Shown: positions 33,660-41,805 of the stretch, piece by piece | Numbering within the stretch: position 1 is the stretch's first letter | Layout of the letters: each line of letters begins with the position of its first letter | NCBI RefSeq assembly: GCF_024213555.1 | Contig: NZ_JANAVO010000010.1 | Location: 124,001 to 188,000 of the forward strand | Reading direction: 5' to 3' | Length of the DNA: 64,000 bases | Source of the DNA: Allokutzneria sp. A3M-2-11 16 | GTDB lineage: Bacteria > Actinomycetota > Actinomycetes > Mycobacteriales > Pseudonocardiaceae | The notes under the pieces: generated by a model | Seen by the model: the letters and a program-made list of their open reading frames with translations, nothing else | Database searches by the model: none | Told to the model about the DNA's origin: nothing | Position numbers and translations under genes: made by a program

Positions 33660-34762
33660 CGGGTTTCCTCCTCGGTGGGGACCAGGGCGCGCAACATCAG
33701 GCCGAAGCGCCAGCCGAGGAACCCGGCGAGCAGGCCGAAGAGGGCGGCGACCACGCAGGTCATGGCGATGTAGTCGAACCCGTTGAGCGGGAACCCCCGG
33801 AAGACCAGGCGCTGCACCGGGGCGAGCGCGGTGATCGCCACCGCGCCCGCCGCGCCGAGCAGCGGGGCCACGAGGCGGGCCGACCAGCCGTTGCGGCGAC
33901 CCAGCAGCAGCACGCCCTCCACCACGAGCGCCACGCCGATCAGGCTCATCGGGATCAGGTTCGGCATCGCGGGAACGCCCTCGACGTAGTCCCGCACCGG
34001 CAGCCCGACCGAGTCCGCGTAGGCGTGGGTCGCCCACGGCGTGAACACCCACAGCACCACCTGGAGCCCGGCCACGGTGACCGCGGTCAGCAACGCGGCG
34101 CCTGGCTGACGGAAGAACGAGGTGGCCATCAGCAGCAGCATGACCGTGGTGAACGCGATGCTGATGTCCACCACGTGGACGCCGCTGTTGGCGTCGTTGA
34201 AGGCCAGCGAGGTGATCGTGCAGAACGCCAGCAGCATGGCCACCGCGAGGAACACGCCCGCGCGGCCCCACCGCTCCCGCCGGGCCACCGCGAAGGTCAT
34301 CAGCGAGCCGATGATCGTGGCCGAGACCGACAGCAGCAGGCCGATGTGCGGCGGTGAGTCGATCGTCGCGTCGAAGCCGTAGACCCCGTGCCACCACTGG
34401 TCCCACAGGCCGTAGACCAGGAAGACCGCCGCCGAGGTCCCGGTCACCAGGTAGGCGACGGGCGCGGCGAAGGTCCTGCCGAACACGCCGACCGCCCGGC
34501 CGCCCACCGCCGGGTCCAGCTCGCGGCCCGCGCGCTCGGCCGCCGTCGCGCGCAGCACCACGGTCAGCGCGGTCAGGCCGGTCACCGCGCTGCCCGCGTA
34601 GATGAACAGGTGCGGCAGCGTGAAGAACGTGTCCGGGCCGACGTCGATGTGCCACTGCACGTCCCAGCTGAGGCCGATCAGCGACGACATCGCGCCGAGC
34701 AGCACGCACAGCGCGGGCGCAAGTCCTCGCGTCCCGGTGGTCCCGGGGGCTGTCACAGCCAT
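33656..34762 (-). CDS. Polytopic His/Trp-rich membrane protein of the putative metal operon (gene C)
   Basis: The 368-residue product has about ten membrane helices. Striking paired motifs sit at membrane faces: WDVQWH followed by LPHLFIY, and WDQWWHGVYGFD followed by SPPHIGLLL, plus VHVVD. The repetition suggests two equivalent halves that could bind a metal ion, heme or quinone. I do not recognise a characterised family. The gene overlaps gene D by 4 bp and follows gene B by 14 bp. The surrounding YtkA/FixH-like partners make copper or another metal a reasonable, unproven guess. Confidence 0.6.
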   Translation of the reverse strand: MAVTAPGTTGTRGLAPALCVLLGAMSSLIGLSWDVQWHIDVGPDTFFTLPHLFIYAGSAVTGLTALTVVLRATAAERAGRELDPAVGGRAVGVFGRTFAAPVAYLVTGTSAAVFLVYGLWDQWWHGVYGFDATIDSPPHIGLLLSVSATIIGSLMTFAVARRERWGRAGVFLAVAMLLAFCTITSLAFNDANSGVHVVDISIAFTTVMLLLMATSFFRQPGAALLTAVTVAGLQVVLWVFTPWATHAYADSVGLPVRDYVEGVPAMPNLIPMSLIGVALVVEGVLLLGRRNGWSARLVAPLLGAAGAVAITALAPVQRLVFRGFPLNGFDYIAMTCVVAALFGLLAGFLGWRFGLMLRALVPTEEETR

Positions 34763-34776
34763 GGCTCTCCTCTTTC

Positions 34777-35169
34777 TCAGCTCACCAGCAACGGGAAGAC
34801 GACGCGCTCGGTCCCCGCGGAGTCCCGCAGCACGACGGTGACCTCCCACTGGCCGGTCATCTCCAGCAGCACGTTCTCGGCGCGGTAGCGCCCCGGGCCC
34901 ACCGCCGCGGTCTCGGCGAGCGGCATCGCGTGCCCCATGTGCATCACGGGCTCCAGCCGGACACCCTCCACAGTGGACTCTCCGGCGATCTCGACCTCCA
35001 TCGCCGTAGTCCCCACGCGCGCCCGCTCGACCACCAGGCGCACGGAGTGCCGCGCCGAGCTGGAGTTCAGCTCCACCCGGCCGCCGCCCCCGCCGCCGAG
35101 CAGCACGAACCCGCCCGCGGCCACGAGCAGGACGACCAGGGCCACCGCCACCCAGCGCCCGCGCGTCAC
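34777..35169 (-). CDS. YtkA/FixH-like periplasmic domain protein (gene B)
   Basis: The 130-residue product has one N-terminal membrane anchor (VAVALVVLLVAAGGFVLL) and a YtkA/FixH-like beta domain with the Met/His motif PVMHMGHAM around residue 78. Such His/Met clusters bind Cu(I) or Cu(II) in periplasmic proteins, and FixH-like proteins help in cytochrome oxidase or copper delivery. The start is GTG 35169, overlapping gene A by 4 bp. Its position between A and C supports a shared pathway. Confidence 0.65.
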   Translation of the reverse strand: MTRGRWVAVALVVLLVAAGGFVLLGGGGGGRVELNSSSARHSVRLVVERARVGTTAMEVEIAGESTVEGVRLEPVMHMGHAMPLAETAAVGPGRYRAENVLLEMTGQWEVTVVLRDSAGTERVVFPLLVS

Positions 35170-36548
35170 CGGGGCTCCTTGCCTGGTGCCACAACGATCT
35201 CCACCGGTTTGGTCATCAGGGAGTACTCGCGTTCGGCCTGGATCCACGCGCGGTAGCGGCCGGGCGATGTGAAGGTGTGCGTGAACGACACCTCCGGCCC
35301 GTACGCCGCGACGGTCTCGTCCGGGAGGCCGCCCGCGCCGCCCCGGGTCAGCGGCGCCATGTGGTGCACGTGCGACCAGGTCGCCGAGCTCGCCGCCGCG
35401 CGCCCGACCTCGGGCTCCTCCGGCAGCGGGCCGACGATGATCAGGTGGCCGACCATTCCCAGCCACGGTTGGAGATCGCGCTTCTCGCTCATCCGCGCGG
35501 TGATCGTCGTGGGGGAGCCGCCTTCGGCGCGCACGGTCTCGGTGGTGGGCACGGCGGGACGTGGTGTGCCGGGCAGGGTGAAACCCGTGGCCGACCGCAG
35601 CAGCTGCACACCGCCGCCGCGCCGGGCGATCTCGACGGAAACCGCGTGGTAGCCCGGTTCTGGCGCGTCGAGGTGCACGCGGTACTCGCCGGGAGCGACG
35701 CGGACCGGGTGCAGGTGCCGCAGCGCTCCGGACGGCGGCACGATCAGCAGGTGTGCCAGCGCGCTGTCGTGGATGAGCAGATCGTCCACCGGGCGTCCGC
35801 TCGCACCGTCGACGAGGCGCAGTGTCAGCTCAACGCCGTCCTGTACCGACACCAACACGTTCACCGGTGGTCGTGATTCGTCCACAGTGGACTGCGGGCG
35901 GGTGGAGTACGGGTCGAGGACGTTGTCCACCGTGGCGTCGATGTCCTCGCCGGGCACGGGCGGAGCGGGTGTGGAAGCCGACAACAGCGCCGCCGTCACC
36001 GCTACCGCCAAGGCCGCGACGACCCCGCCGCCGGGCACCAGGGCCAGCCACGATCGCCGTGCTTTCACCGACACCACAAGGGAAACGAACAACAACACAC
36101 CCGCGGCAACGAACCCGCCGTAGGTCACGCGCTCCGCCGGAGAGAGCACGGAAACCGGGACCACGAAAGGAATGCGGGCGGTGTTGTCGATCACCAGTTC
36201 CTGTGGCCCGGGGAGGCTGACCGTGAGCGTGGCGTCGTGCGAGCCGGGCCGGTCACGCAGCTCGACCGAGGTCGCGCTCTCCGTGCGAGGCCCGCTCACC
36301 GAGCCGACACCGGTCGGCACGAGCCGCAGCGACAGACGGCCCGGCTGACTGCCCGCGTGCGTGATCACGTTGACGCGCAACGGTCCTGGCACCGCGTCCA
36401 CCCGGCGCAGCACCACGGTCAGCTCGCGGGCACCCAGGGTCTGCGCGACGTGGATGTCGGCACCGGCCATCGCCCCGTCGGCGAACGCCTGTGGCGCGCC
36501 GCAGAGCAGCAGCAGGAACGCGACCAGCGCGGTGGCGGTGATTCTCAT
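35166..36548 (-). CDS. Secreted/membrane His-rich protein with internal transmembrane helices (gene A)
   Basis: The 460-residue product has a signal peptide (cleavage near QAFA/DG, residue 24), an N-terminal beta domain, two membrane helices (about 145-165 and 175-195), and a C-terminal half with His motifs HDSALAHLLIV, LRHLHPV, VGHLIIV, SHVHHMAP and FTHTFTS. These resemble the H-x-H pattern of copper-linked exported proteins in actinobacteria. It starts the A-D operon, 36 bp after the response regulator, and an operator matching that of the sensor gene lies 56-75 bp upstream. The metal identity is inferred only. Confidence 0.65.
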   Translation of the reverse strand: MRITATALVAFLLLLCGAPQAFADGAMAGADIHVAQTLGARELTVVLRRVDAVPGPLRVNVITHAGSQPGRLSLRLVPTGVGSVSGPRTESATSVELRDRPGSHDATLTVSLPGPQELVIDNTARIPFVVPVSVLSPAERVTYGGFVAAGVLLFVSLVVSVKARRSWLALVPGGGVVAALAVAVTAALLSASTPAPPVPGEDIDATVDNVLDPYSTRPQSTVDESRPPVNVLVSVQDGVELTLRLVDGASGRPVDDLLIHDSALAHLLIVPPSGALRHLHPVRVAPGEYRVHLDAPEPGYHAVSVEIARRGGGVQLLRSATGFTLPGTPRPAVPTTETVRAEGGSPTTITARMSEKRDLQPWLGMVGHLIIVGPLPEEPEVGRAAASSATWSHVHHMAPLTRGGAGGLPDETVAAYGPEVSFTHTFTSPGRYRAWIQAEREYSLMTKPVEIVVAPGKEPR

Positions 36549-36584
36549 CGAGGCCGAAGGTAGAACGCGGCCCCGACAAGATCG

Positions 36585-37274
36585 TCACGGCGGCGGGGGA
36601 CCGGGCATCCCCCGTGCGGGGGACATCGGCACCAGACCGTGCAGGTAGGCGTAGACGGCGGCGTGCACGCGGTCGCGGAGCCCGAGCTTGGCCAGCACGC
36701 GGGACACGTGGGTCTTCACCGTCTCCTCGCCGACGCACAGCTCCTCGGCGATCTCGGCGTTGCTGCGCGCGGCCGCGATCAACAGCAGCACCTCGAACTC
36801 CCGGCTGGTCAGCCGCTGCACCTCGGCGGGCTTCGACGGTGGCGCGATGCTCTTGGTGAACCGGCTGATCAGCCGCTTCGTCACCGACGGGTCGATCAGC
36901 GCGTCCCCGCGCACCGCCACCCGCATCGCGGAGATCATCTCCTCCGGGGGCAGGCTCTTCAGCAGGAAACCGCTGGCCCCGGCCCGCAACGCGCGGTAGA
37001 CGTACTCGTCGCTGTCGTAGGTGGTCAGGACGAGGACCCTGGTGGCGTTGCCCGGCGCGCTGAGGATCGCCTCGGCCGCCGCCAGCCCGTCCAGCCGGGG
37101 CATCCGCACGTCGAGCACGGCCAGGTCCGGGCGCAACCGCGCAGTCTCCGCCACCGCCGCGCGCCCGTCCTCCGCCTCGCCGACGCACTCCAGGTCCTGC
37201 TGCGTGTCCAGCACCGCGCGCAGCCCGGACCGGAACAACGCGTGGTCGTCGGCCAGCAGGATCCGCACGGTCAC
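36585..37274 (-). CDS. NarL/LuxR-family response regulator
   Basis: The 229-residue product has a receiver domain with phosphoacceptor Asp55 (LAVLDVRMPR), DD at 9-10 and Lys near 105, and a LuxR helix-turn-helix at about 150-205 (LTSREFEVLLLIAAARSNAEIAEELCVGEETVKTHVSRVLAKL, cited in part). The C-terminal tail is Pro-rich. It overlaps the histidine kinase gene by 4 bp (start GTG 37274). The operator copy at 36604-36623 lies inside its own 3' end, upstream of gene A, suggesting it directly controls the A-D operon. Confidence 0.9.
   Translation of the reverse strand: MTVRILLADDHALFRSGLRAVLDTQQDLECVGEAEDGRAAVAETARLRPDLAVLDVRMPRLDGLAAAEAILSAPGNATRVLVLTTYDSDEYVYRALRAGASGFLLKSLPPEEMISAMRVAVRGDALIDPSVTKRLISRFTKSIAPPSKPAEVQRLTSREFEVLLLIAAARSNAEIAEELCVGEETVKTHVSRVLAKLGLRDRVHAAVYAYLHGLVPMSPARGMPGPPPP
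36604..36623. promoter_or_regulatory. Operator-like palindrome upstream of gene A (shared with sensor promoter)
   Basis: GGCATCCCCCGTGCGGGGGA on the + strand; the arms TCCCCC/GGGGGA flank GTGC. It matches 17 of 20 positions of the site at 38464-38483. Both lie 56-75 bp (54-73 bp) before the start of the gene they face, the spacing expected for an activator site near the -35 box. Binding by the adjacent response regulator is inferred. Confidence 0.6.
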
Positions 37275-38410
37275 ACGAGCTCCTCGGTCGGCAGGCTGAC
37301 CCGCAGTGCCCAGCGGTCCCCGGAGGGGCCGAACGTGGCTTCCCCGCCGAACAGCGCCACGCGGTCCCTGATCCCGGTCAGCCCCGAACCGGGAACCACG
37401 CTGTTGTCGTTGTGCCGCAACGGGTTCGTCACTGTCAGGATGATCTCCTCCGAGCGGTGGTCCAGTGCGACCTCGGCCGCCCCGTCGCCGTGCCGCAGCG
37501 CGTTGGTCAGCGCCTCCTGGAAGATGCGGTAGAGCGCGATGTCGACCGAGCCGGGCAGGTCCAGCGGTGCTCCGGTGGTGGTCACGGTGACCGGCAACCC
37601 GGCGGCGCGCACACCCGCGAGCAGCTCGTCGGCGTTGCCCATGCCGGGCTGGCGGTGCTGGCTGTCGTCCTTGCCGTGCAACAGGTCCAGCAGCCTGCGC
37701 AGATCCGTCATGGCCGAGCGGCTCGCCGTCTCCACCGCGCTGAGCGAGCGCTGTGCCGCGGCGTTGCCGTCCGCGCCCATGCCGAGCCGGGCCGCGCCCG
37801 CGTGCACGCCGATCGCGCTGACGTGGTGGGAGATCATGTCGTGCAGGTCGCGGGCGATGGAGCTGCGTTCCTCCGCGAGCGCGCGCCGGATCGCCGTCTG
37901 CGCCGCGTGCTCCTGGCGGTCGGCGCGGCGTTCGAGGTCGGCGATGTAGGCGCTGCGCGTGGTGGTGTGGCGGCCGACGATCCACGGCAGCACCGCGCTG
38001 GTGGTGATGGCGATCGCGAGCGGCAGCACGCCCGGACCGGGGAACTTGCCGTCGAAGACGTCGGCCACCGCGAGCGCGCCGATCGCGAGCAGGCCCGGTC
38101 CCGCGGGCAGCCACGCGCCGACCCGGTAGGCGGCCATCATCCCGCCGGTGTTGCAGATGTGGTGCGAGCCCGGATCGAGCAGGAGGGGGATGACGATCTG
38201 CACCGCCGCCACGCCCACCGCCACCAGTCCGGACCGCTTCGCCGAACTGGCCAGCGCGGCGTCGACGAGCAGGATCAGTCCGATCGCCACGACGTCCACC
38301 CAGCCGAAGGCGGGTTTGCGCAGGTTCGTCACGTAGAGCACCGAGTCGACGCTCATGCACAGCGCCGCGACCAGGCGGGACTGCCTGGTCAACGTTCCCC
38401 GAGTGTCCAC
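37271..38410 (-). CDS. Sensor histidine kinase (HisKA_3/DesK type)
   Basis: The 379-residue product has about five membrane helices in the first ~165 residues, then the HisKA_3 dimerisation motif ARDLHDMISHHVSAIGVH with the phosphoacceptor His, and an HATPase domain (GSGLTGIRDRV). No recognised sensor domain is present, though a SHHICN stretch in a membrane loop could bind a metal. The start is GTG 38410, with AGGG six bases before. It is the first gene of a run HK-RR-A-B-C-D, with the operator at 38464-38483. Confidence 0.88.
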   Translation of the reverse strand: MDTRGTLTRQSRLVAALCMSVDSVLYVTNLRKPAFGWVDVVAIGLILLVDAALASSAKRSGLVAVGVAAVQIVIPLLLDPGSHHICNTGGMMAAYRVGAWLPAGPGLLAIGALAVADVFDGKFPGPGVLPLAIAITTSAVLPWIVGRHTTTRSAYIADLERRADRQEHAAQTAIRRALAEERSSIARDLHDMISHHVSAIGVHAGAARLGMGADGNAAAQRSLSAVETASRSAMTDLRRLLDLLHGKDDSQHRQPGMGNADELLAGVRAAGLPVTVTTTGAPLDLPGSVDIALYRIFQEALTNALRHGDGAAEVALDHRSEEIILTVTNPLRHNDNSVVPGSGLTGIRDRVALFGGEATFGPSGDRWALRVSLPTEELV

Positions 38411-38463
38411 CGCTGCCCTTCGCTCATCGTGCCGGGCGCAGCGTAATCGGCCCCCGCCCGCGA

Positions 38464-38483
38464 GGCGTCCCCCGCGCAGGGGA
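38464..38483. promoter_or_regulatory. Operator-like palindrome upstream of sensor kinase
   Basis: GGCGTCCCCCGCGCAGGGGA, 17/20 identical to the site at 36604-36623. The symmetric part TCCCC/GGGGA is conserved. It lies 54-73 bp before the kinase start. Autoregulation of the two-component genes by the response regulator is inferred from this pair. Confidence 0.6.
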
Positions 38484-38559
38484 GGAGCACCGATTCCCCG
38501 AGCTACACTCACTCCGCGCCTTCGCCCACCCATCGGTGGGCCCGCGCAGAGGAGAGACG

Positions 38560-38621
38560 CCCGTTTCGTACTCATAACGGGAAAGAGAGCGCTCCCAAAT
38601 CCCGTTATGAGTACGAAACGG
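38560..38621. repeat. Palindromic repeat family B, copy 3
   Basis: The cleanest core: arms 38560-38581 (CCCGTTTCGTACTC then ATAACGGG) and 38601-38621, around AAAGAGAGCGCTCCCAAAT. The extended flanks of copies 1 and 2 are not obvious here. It begins 17 bp after the stop codon of the leftward hydrolase at 38638. Next to it, CCCACC/GGTGGG forms a separate hairpin at 38525-38540. Between 38411 and 38637 nothing else is coded. Confidence 0.88.
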
Positions 38622-38637
38622 AAAAAGCGACGCTGGG

Positions 38638-39474
38638 TCAGGGGGCTTGGAGCCAGGCGAGGGTGGTGGGGGTCGCGGCGAAGTGGCCCGCGTGCGCGGC
38701 TTCTGGGGCCCGGACCAGTTCGGCTGACGGGATGCGTTCAGACAGCCAGGTGGAGTGGCTTGCCGGGACGACGGTGTCTAGGTCGCCGTGCCAGAGGCGG
38801 ACCGGGGCGGTGATGGTGGCGGGATCGAATCCCCACGGCAGGCCGTAGAGCGCCAGCGCGTCGTCGATCCAGCCGTCCAGGCCGGGGCGCAGCGCCTCGG
38901 TGAAGGCGGCCGAGAGCATGGCCGAAACGTCGGGCTGGGCAAGGACTTCCTGCTCCGCCTGGGGCAGCAGCCTCCGCATGTCCTCCGACCGCGCGTTGGC
39001 CAGGTGGTGTTCGACAGCGGCGCGTCCGAGCAGTGCCGCCGCCCCGCTCTCCTGGTTGCCGTGCATCATCCCAGCGGTCCAGTCCAGGCCCTCGGCGTCG
39101 CGCGGCGCCGTGCTGGCGAGGGTCGCGACGCGGGTGACGCGGTCGGGGTGGCAGGCCGCGAACGCGAGTGCGTGCGGGCCGCCGCCGGACACCCCGAACA
39201 CGGGGAACCGGTCCAGGCCGAGCGCGTCGGCGATCGCCGCGATGTCGTTGGTGGCGTTGACAACCCGGCGTCCGATGTCCGGTGTGGACAGTCCGTAGCC
39301 GGGGCGGTCGTAGGTGACCAGGCGGACGCCCAGCTCGGTGAAGAGGCGGTCGTCCGGGTAGCGGGCCAGACGGCTCATCGGCGTGCCGTGCGCGTACACC
39401 ACCGGGGTTCCGCCGGGGACGCCCCACTCCTCGACGGCGAGCACTCGGCCGTCCGCTGTCTGAACTTTCCGCAT
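38638..39474 (-). CDS. Alpha/beta-fold hydrolase
   Basis: The 278-residue product has the hydrolase motifs YAHGTPMSR (oxyanion), GVSGGGPHALAF (nucleophile elbow) and a late acid/His pair (WHGDLDTVVP and AAHAGHF). It resembles the proline iminopeptidase/esterase-like group in actinobacteria. ATG 39474 is the best-placed start, though without a clear ribosome-binding site. The gene ends next to repeat B copy 3. It is separated by 43 bp from the GlxA-type gene upstream on the same strand, so they may be co-transcribed. Substrate unknown. Confidence 0.8.
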   Translation of the reverse strand: MRKVQTADGRVLAVEEWGVPGGTPVVYAHGTPMSRLARYPDDRLFTELGVRLVTYDRPGYGLSTPDIGRRVVNATNDIAAIADALGLDRFPVFGVSGGGPHALAFAACHPDRVTRVATLASTAPRDAEGLDWTAGMMHGNQESGAAALLGRAAVEHHLANARSEDMRRLLPQAEQEVLAQPDVSAMLSAAFTEALRPGLDGWIDDALALYGLPWGFDPATITAPVRLWHGDLDTVVPASHSTWLSERIPSAELVRAPEAAHAGHFAATPTTLAWLQAP

Positions 39475-39517
39475 GGGGCGCAACATAATCGGCGGTGCTG
39501 GGCGGCACAGCCCGGTT

Positions 39518-40510
39518 TCACCGAGAGCGCAAGTCCGGCCCCCGGAACGTGCGGCGGTAGCTGCTCGGGGAGACGCCGAGGGCGCCGCGGAAGTGCTGGC
39601 GCAGGGACTCGGCGGTGCCGAAACCGGTGCGCGCGGCCAGCAGCTCGATCGGCAGGTCAGTGGACTCCAGGAGGTGGCGGACACGTTCCACGCGTTGGAC
39701 GGTCAGCCACTCGCCGGGGCTCAGGCCGGTCTCGGCGCGGAACCGCCGGGTGAACGTGCGCCTGCTCATCCGCGCGGAGGCGGCGAACTCGGCCAGCCCG
39801 ATCGGCTGGTCGAGGCGGTCGGCAGCCCACGCGCGAGCCACCGCGGTGGTGGTCGGCGCGGTCTTGGGCACCGGGTGCTGGACGTACTGCGCCTGGCCGC
39901 CGTCGCGCCACGGCGGGGCGACACAGGTCCTGGCGACCTCGTTGGCCACCTCGCTCCCGTGGTCCCTGCGCACGATGTGCAGGCAGAGGTCCACGCCCGC
40001 GGTGACCCCGGCCGAGGTGAGCACGTCGCCGTCGTCGACGAACAGCACGTTCGGGTCCACCCGCACCGCGGGGAAGGTCCGTCGCAGGTTCTCCGCCTCG
40101 CGCCAGTGCGTCGTCACCCGCCGCCCGTCCAGCAGACCCGCGGCGGCCAGCACGAACGAGCTGGTGCAGATCGCGGCGAGCCGGGTGCCGGGCCGGATCT
40201 CGGCCAGCGCGGCGGCCACCTCCTCGGGCAGGCCGCTCCCGGCGCACAGCGCGCGCATCGTGTGCGACGGCGGGATCACCACGGTGTCCGCAGTGCGCAG
40301 CGCCGTGGCGTCGTGCGCGACTGTGATGGCGAAGTCGGACGCGGTCACGACGGGGCGCCCGTCGACGCCGCACGTGGTCACGGTGTAGAGCCCCCGGCCG
40401 GACGCGTCGCGGGCCGCGCCGAAGATCCGCGCGGGGATGCCCAGCTCGAACGGGAGGACGCCGTCCAGCGCGAGCACGACCACGCGGTGGGTGGCCCGAT
40501 CATTGGCCAC
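39518..40510 (-). CDS. GlxA-family regulator (DJ-1/PfpI domain plus AraC HTH)
   Basis: The 330-residue product has a DJ-1/PfpI-like N-terminal half (VVVLALDGVLPFELGIPARIFG; LAAICTSSFVLAAAGLLDGRR with the nucleophile-elbow cysteine in ICTS) and a C-terminal AraC helix-turn-helix ending with FGTAESLRQHFRGALGVSPSSYRRTF (cited in part). Such regulators respond to choline, glycine-betaine or arginine-type signals. The start is GTG 40510, next to the divergent propeller gene with only 53 bp between, so it probably controls that gene and the downstream hydrolase. Confidence 0.88.
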   Translation of the reverse strand: MANDRATHRVVVLALDGVLPFELGIPARIFGAARDASGRGLYTVTTCGVDGRPVVTASDFAITVAHDATALRTADTVVIPPSHTMRALCAGSGLPEEVAAALAEIRPGTRLAAICTSSFVLAAAGLLDGRRVTTHWREAENLRRTFPAVRVDPNVLFVDDGDVLTSAGVTAGVDLCLHIVRRDHGSEVANEVARTCVAPPWRDGGQAQYVQHPVPKTAPTTTAVARAWAADRLDQPIGLAEFAASARMSRRTFTRRFRAETGLSPGEWLTVQRVERVRHLLESTDLPIELLAARTGFGTAESLRQHFRGALGVSPSSYRRTFRGPDLRSR

Positions 40511-40563
40511 GATGGCCCCCGGAACGGTTCTCCGCGGCGGCCCCGGCGGCGAGCCTGGGTGCC

Positions 40564-41436
40564 ATGAAAATCATCTTGGTCCTGGCCGCAGTGGCCGGAG
40601 TCGGCTTCACGAACCCGGGAACGCCTTCGTGGACCGGGCTGCTGTCCCCGGAATCGATCACACACGACACACACACCGACACCTACCTAGCGTCCAACAT
40701 CAACGGTGGTGTGGCCGTGAAGGACAACAACGGGTTCATCGCCCGGTTGTCCCCGTCCGGCGGCGCAGCGACAAGGTGGGTCGAGGGCGGCAAGCACGGC
40801 GTGACCCTGAACGCCCCCAAGGGTTTGGCGCTGACCTGGACCACCGTGTGGGTCGCGGACATCGACACCGTGCGGGGGTTCGACCGGACCACGGGCAAGC
40901 CGGTCGCGCAGATCCCGGTCCCCGGTGCCACCTTCCTCAACGACATCGCCGTGGGCCCGCGCGGTGAGCTGTACGTGACCGACAGCGGCGTCGGACCGGA
41001 CGCGACGGGGGCGATCGTGCCGACGGGCACCGACGCCGTCCACGTGATCGACCGGGGCCGTGTCCGCCCGTTCGCCGTCGGTACCCACCTCAACCAGCCG
41101 AACGGGATCTTCGTGCGGCCCAACGGTTCCCTGCTGGTGGCCACCAGGGGCGCGGACCAGGTACTGACGCTCGACCGCACCGGCTCGGTCACGGCACGGC
41201 GCACGGTGCCGGGTCGCGTCGTCGACGGCGTGCAGGTGCTCCCGGACGGTCGCGTGGCGGCCACGACCTGGAACGGGCCGGGGCTGTGGCAGGTCAATCC
41301 GGACGGAACACACCAGGAGCTGGTCCCCGGCCTCGAACTGCCCGGCGCGGCGGACTTCTCCGTCGACCGCAAGCGGTCGCGCCTGCTGCTGCCCCTGTTG
41401 TTGGAGAACCAGCTGCGGACCGTGACCCTGTCCTAA
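40564..41436 (+). CDS. Exported SMP-30/gluconolactonase-like beta-propeller protein
   Basis: The 290-residue product begins MKIILVLAAVAGVGFT, a signal peptide, followed by a six-bladed propeller pattern (VWVADIDTVRGFD, GELYVTDSGVG, NQPNGIFVRPNGSLLVATR, DGVQVLPDGRVA). SMP-30/gluconolactonase-like enzymes open lactones with a divalent metal, but many exported relatives are uncharacterised. It is divergent from the GlxA-type regulator. The 3' end overlaps a small membrane protein gene by 4 bp, tail to tail. Confidence 0.8.
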   Translation: MKIILVLAAVAGVGFTNPGTPSWTGLLSPESITHDTHTDTYLASNINGGVAVKDNNGFIARLSPSGGAATRWVEGGKHGVTLNAPKGLALTWTTVWVADIDTVRGFDRTTGKPVAQIPVPGATFLNDIAVGPRGELYVTDSGVGPDATGAIVPTGTDAVHVIDRGRVRPFAVGTHLNQPNGIFVRPNGSLLVATRGADQVLTLDRTGSVTARRTVPGRVVDGVQVLPDGRVAATTWNGPGLWQVNPDGTHQELVPGLELPGAADFSVDRKRSRLLLPLLLENQLRTVTLS

Positions 41437-41657
41437 GCTCCGGCCGCGCGGTGGAGCCTCGTGAAGCGGCTGGGCAGGACGCGGTGCTTGCGCACGACGG
41501 TGGTGGTCGCGGTGCGGTGCAGCGTGCGCCTGGCCTGCTTCGGGGCGACGCGGCCCTCGGGCTGCGCGTTGTCGCTCATGTGGTCGGAGATGGCCATCAG
41601 GACGAGCACGGCCAGCCCGGCGGCAACGCCGACCCAGGTGGTGACGATGGTGATCAT
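41433..41657 (-). CDS. Small single-pass membrane protein, unknown
   Basis: The 74-residue product has one N-terminal transmembrane helix (TWVGVAAGLAVLVLMAIS) and a basic Arg/His-rich tail. It has a possible site, GCGAGG, upstream of ATG. No family is recognised. It lies between the convergent propeller gene and the 148-bp gap before the SARP-like regulator. Its codon pattern suggests it is real, but no conserved context is visible. Confidence 0.6.
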   Translation of the reverse strand: MITIVTTWVGVAAGLAVLVLMAISDHMSDNAQPEGRVAPKQARRTLHRTATTTVVRKHRVLPSRFTRLHRAAGA

Positions 41658-41725
41658 GGGAGCCTCGCTTTCCTCGTGACAACACGAGAATGGCTGGTCA
41701 GCGGGCTGTTCCGGCTCGGCCTAAG

Positions 41726-41798
41726 GGCCGGGCGGCCCGGCCGGAAGGCTGAGTGACGCAGCGTGCGCGCCCCCGCACCCGCGGTGCGGGCTCTAACC
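41726..41798. promoter_or_regulatory. Hairpins and -10 element before SARP/NB-ARC regulator
   Basis: Two compact hairpins: GGCCGGG/CCCGGCC at 41726-41742 and CCCGCACC/GGTGCGGG at 41772-41790. TAACCT (41793-41798) lies 8 bp before the GTG at 41806 and would give a nearly leaderless transcript. The second hairpin overlaps the -10 upstream half and may be an operator; the first may be a terminator. Confidence 0.45.
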
Positions 41799-41805
41799 TG
41801 GCCCG

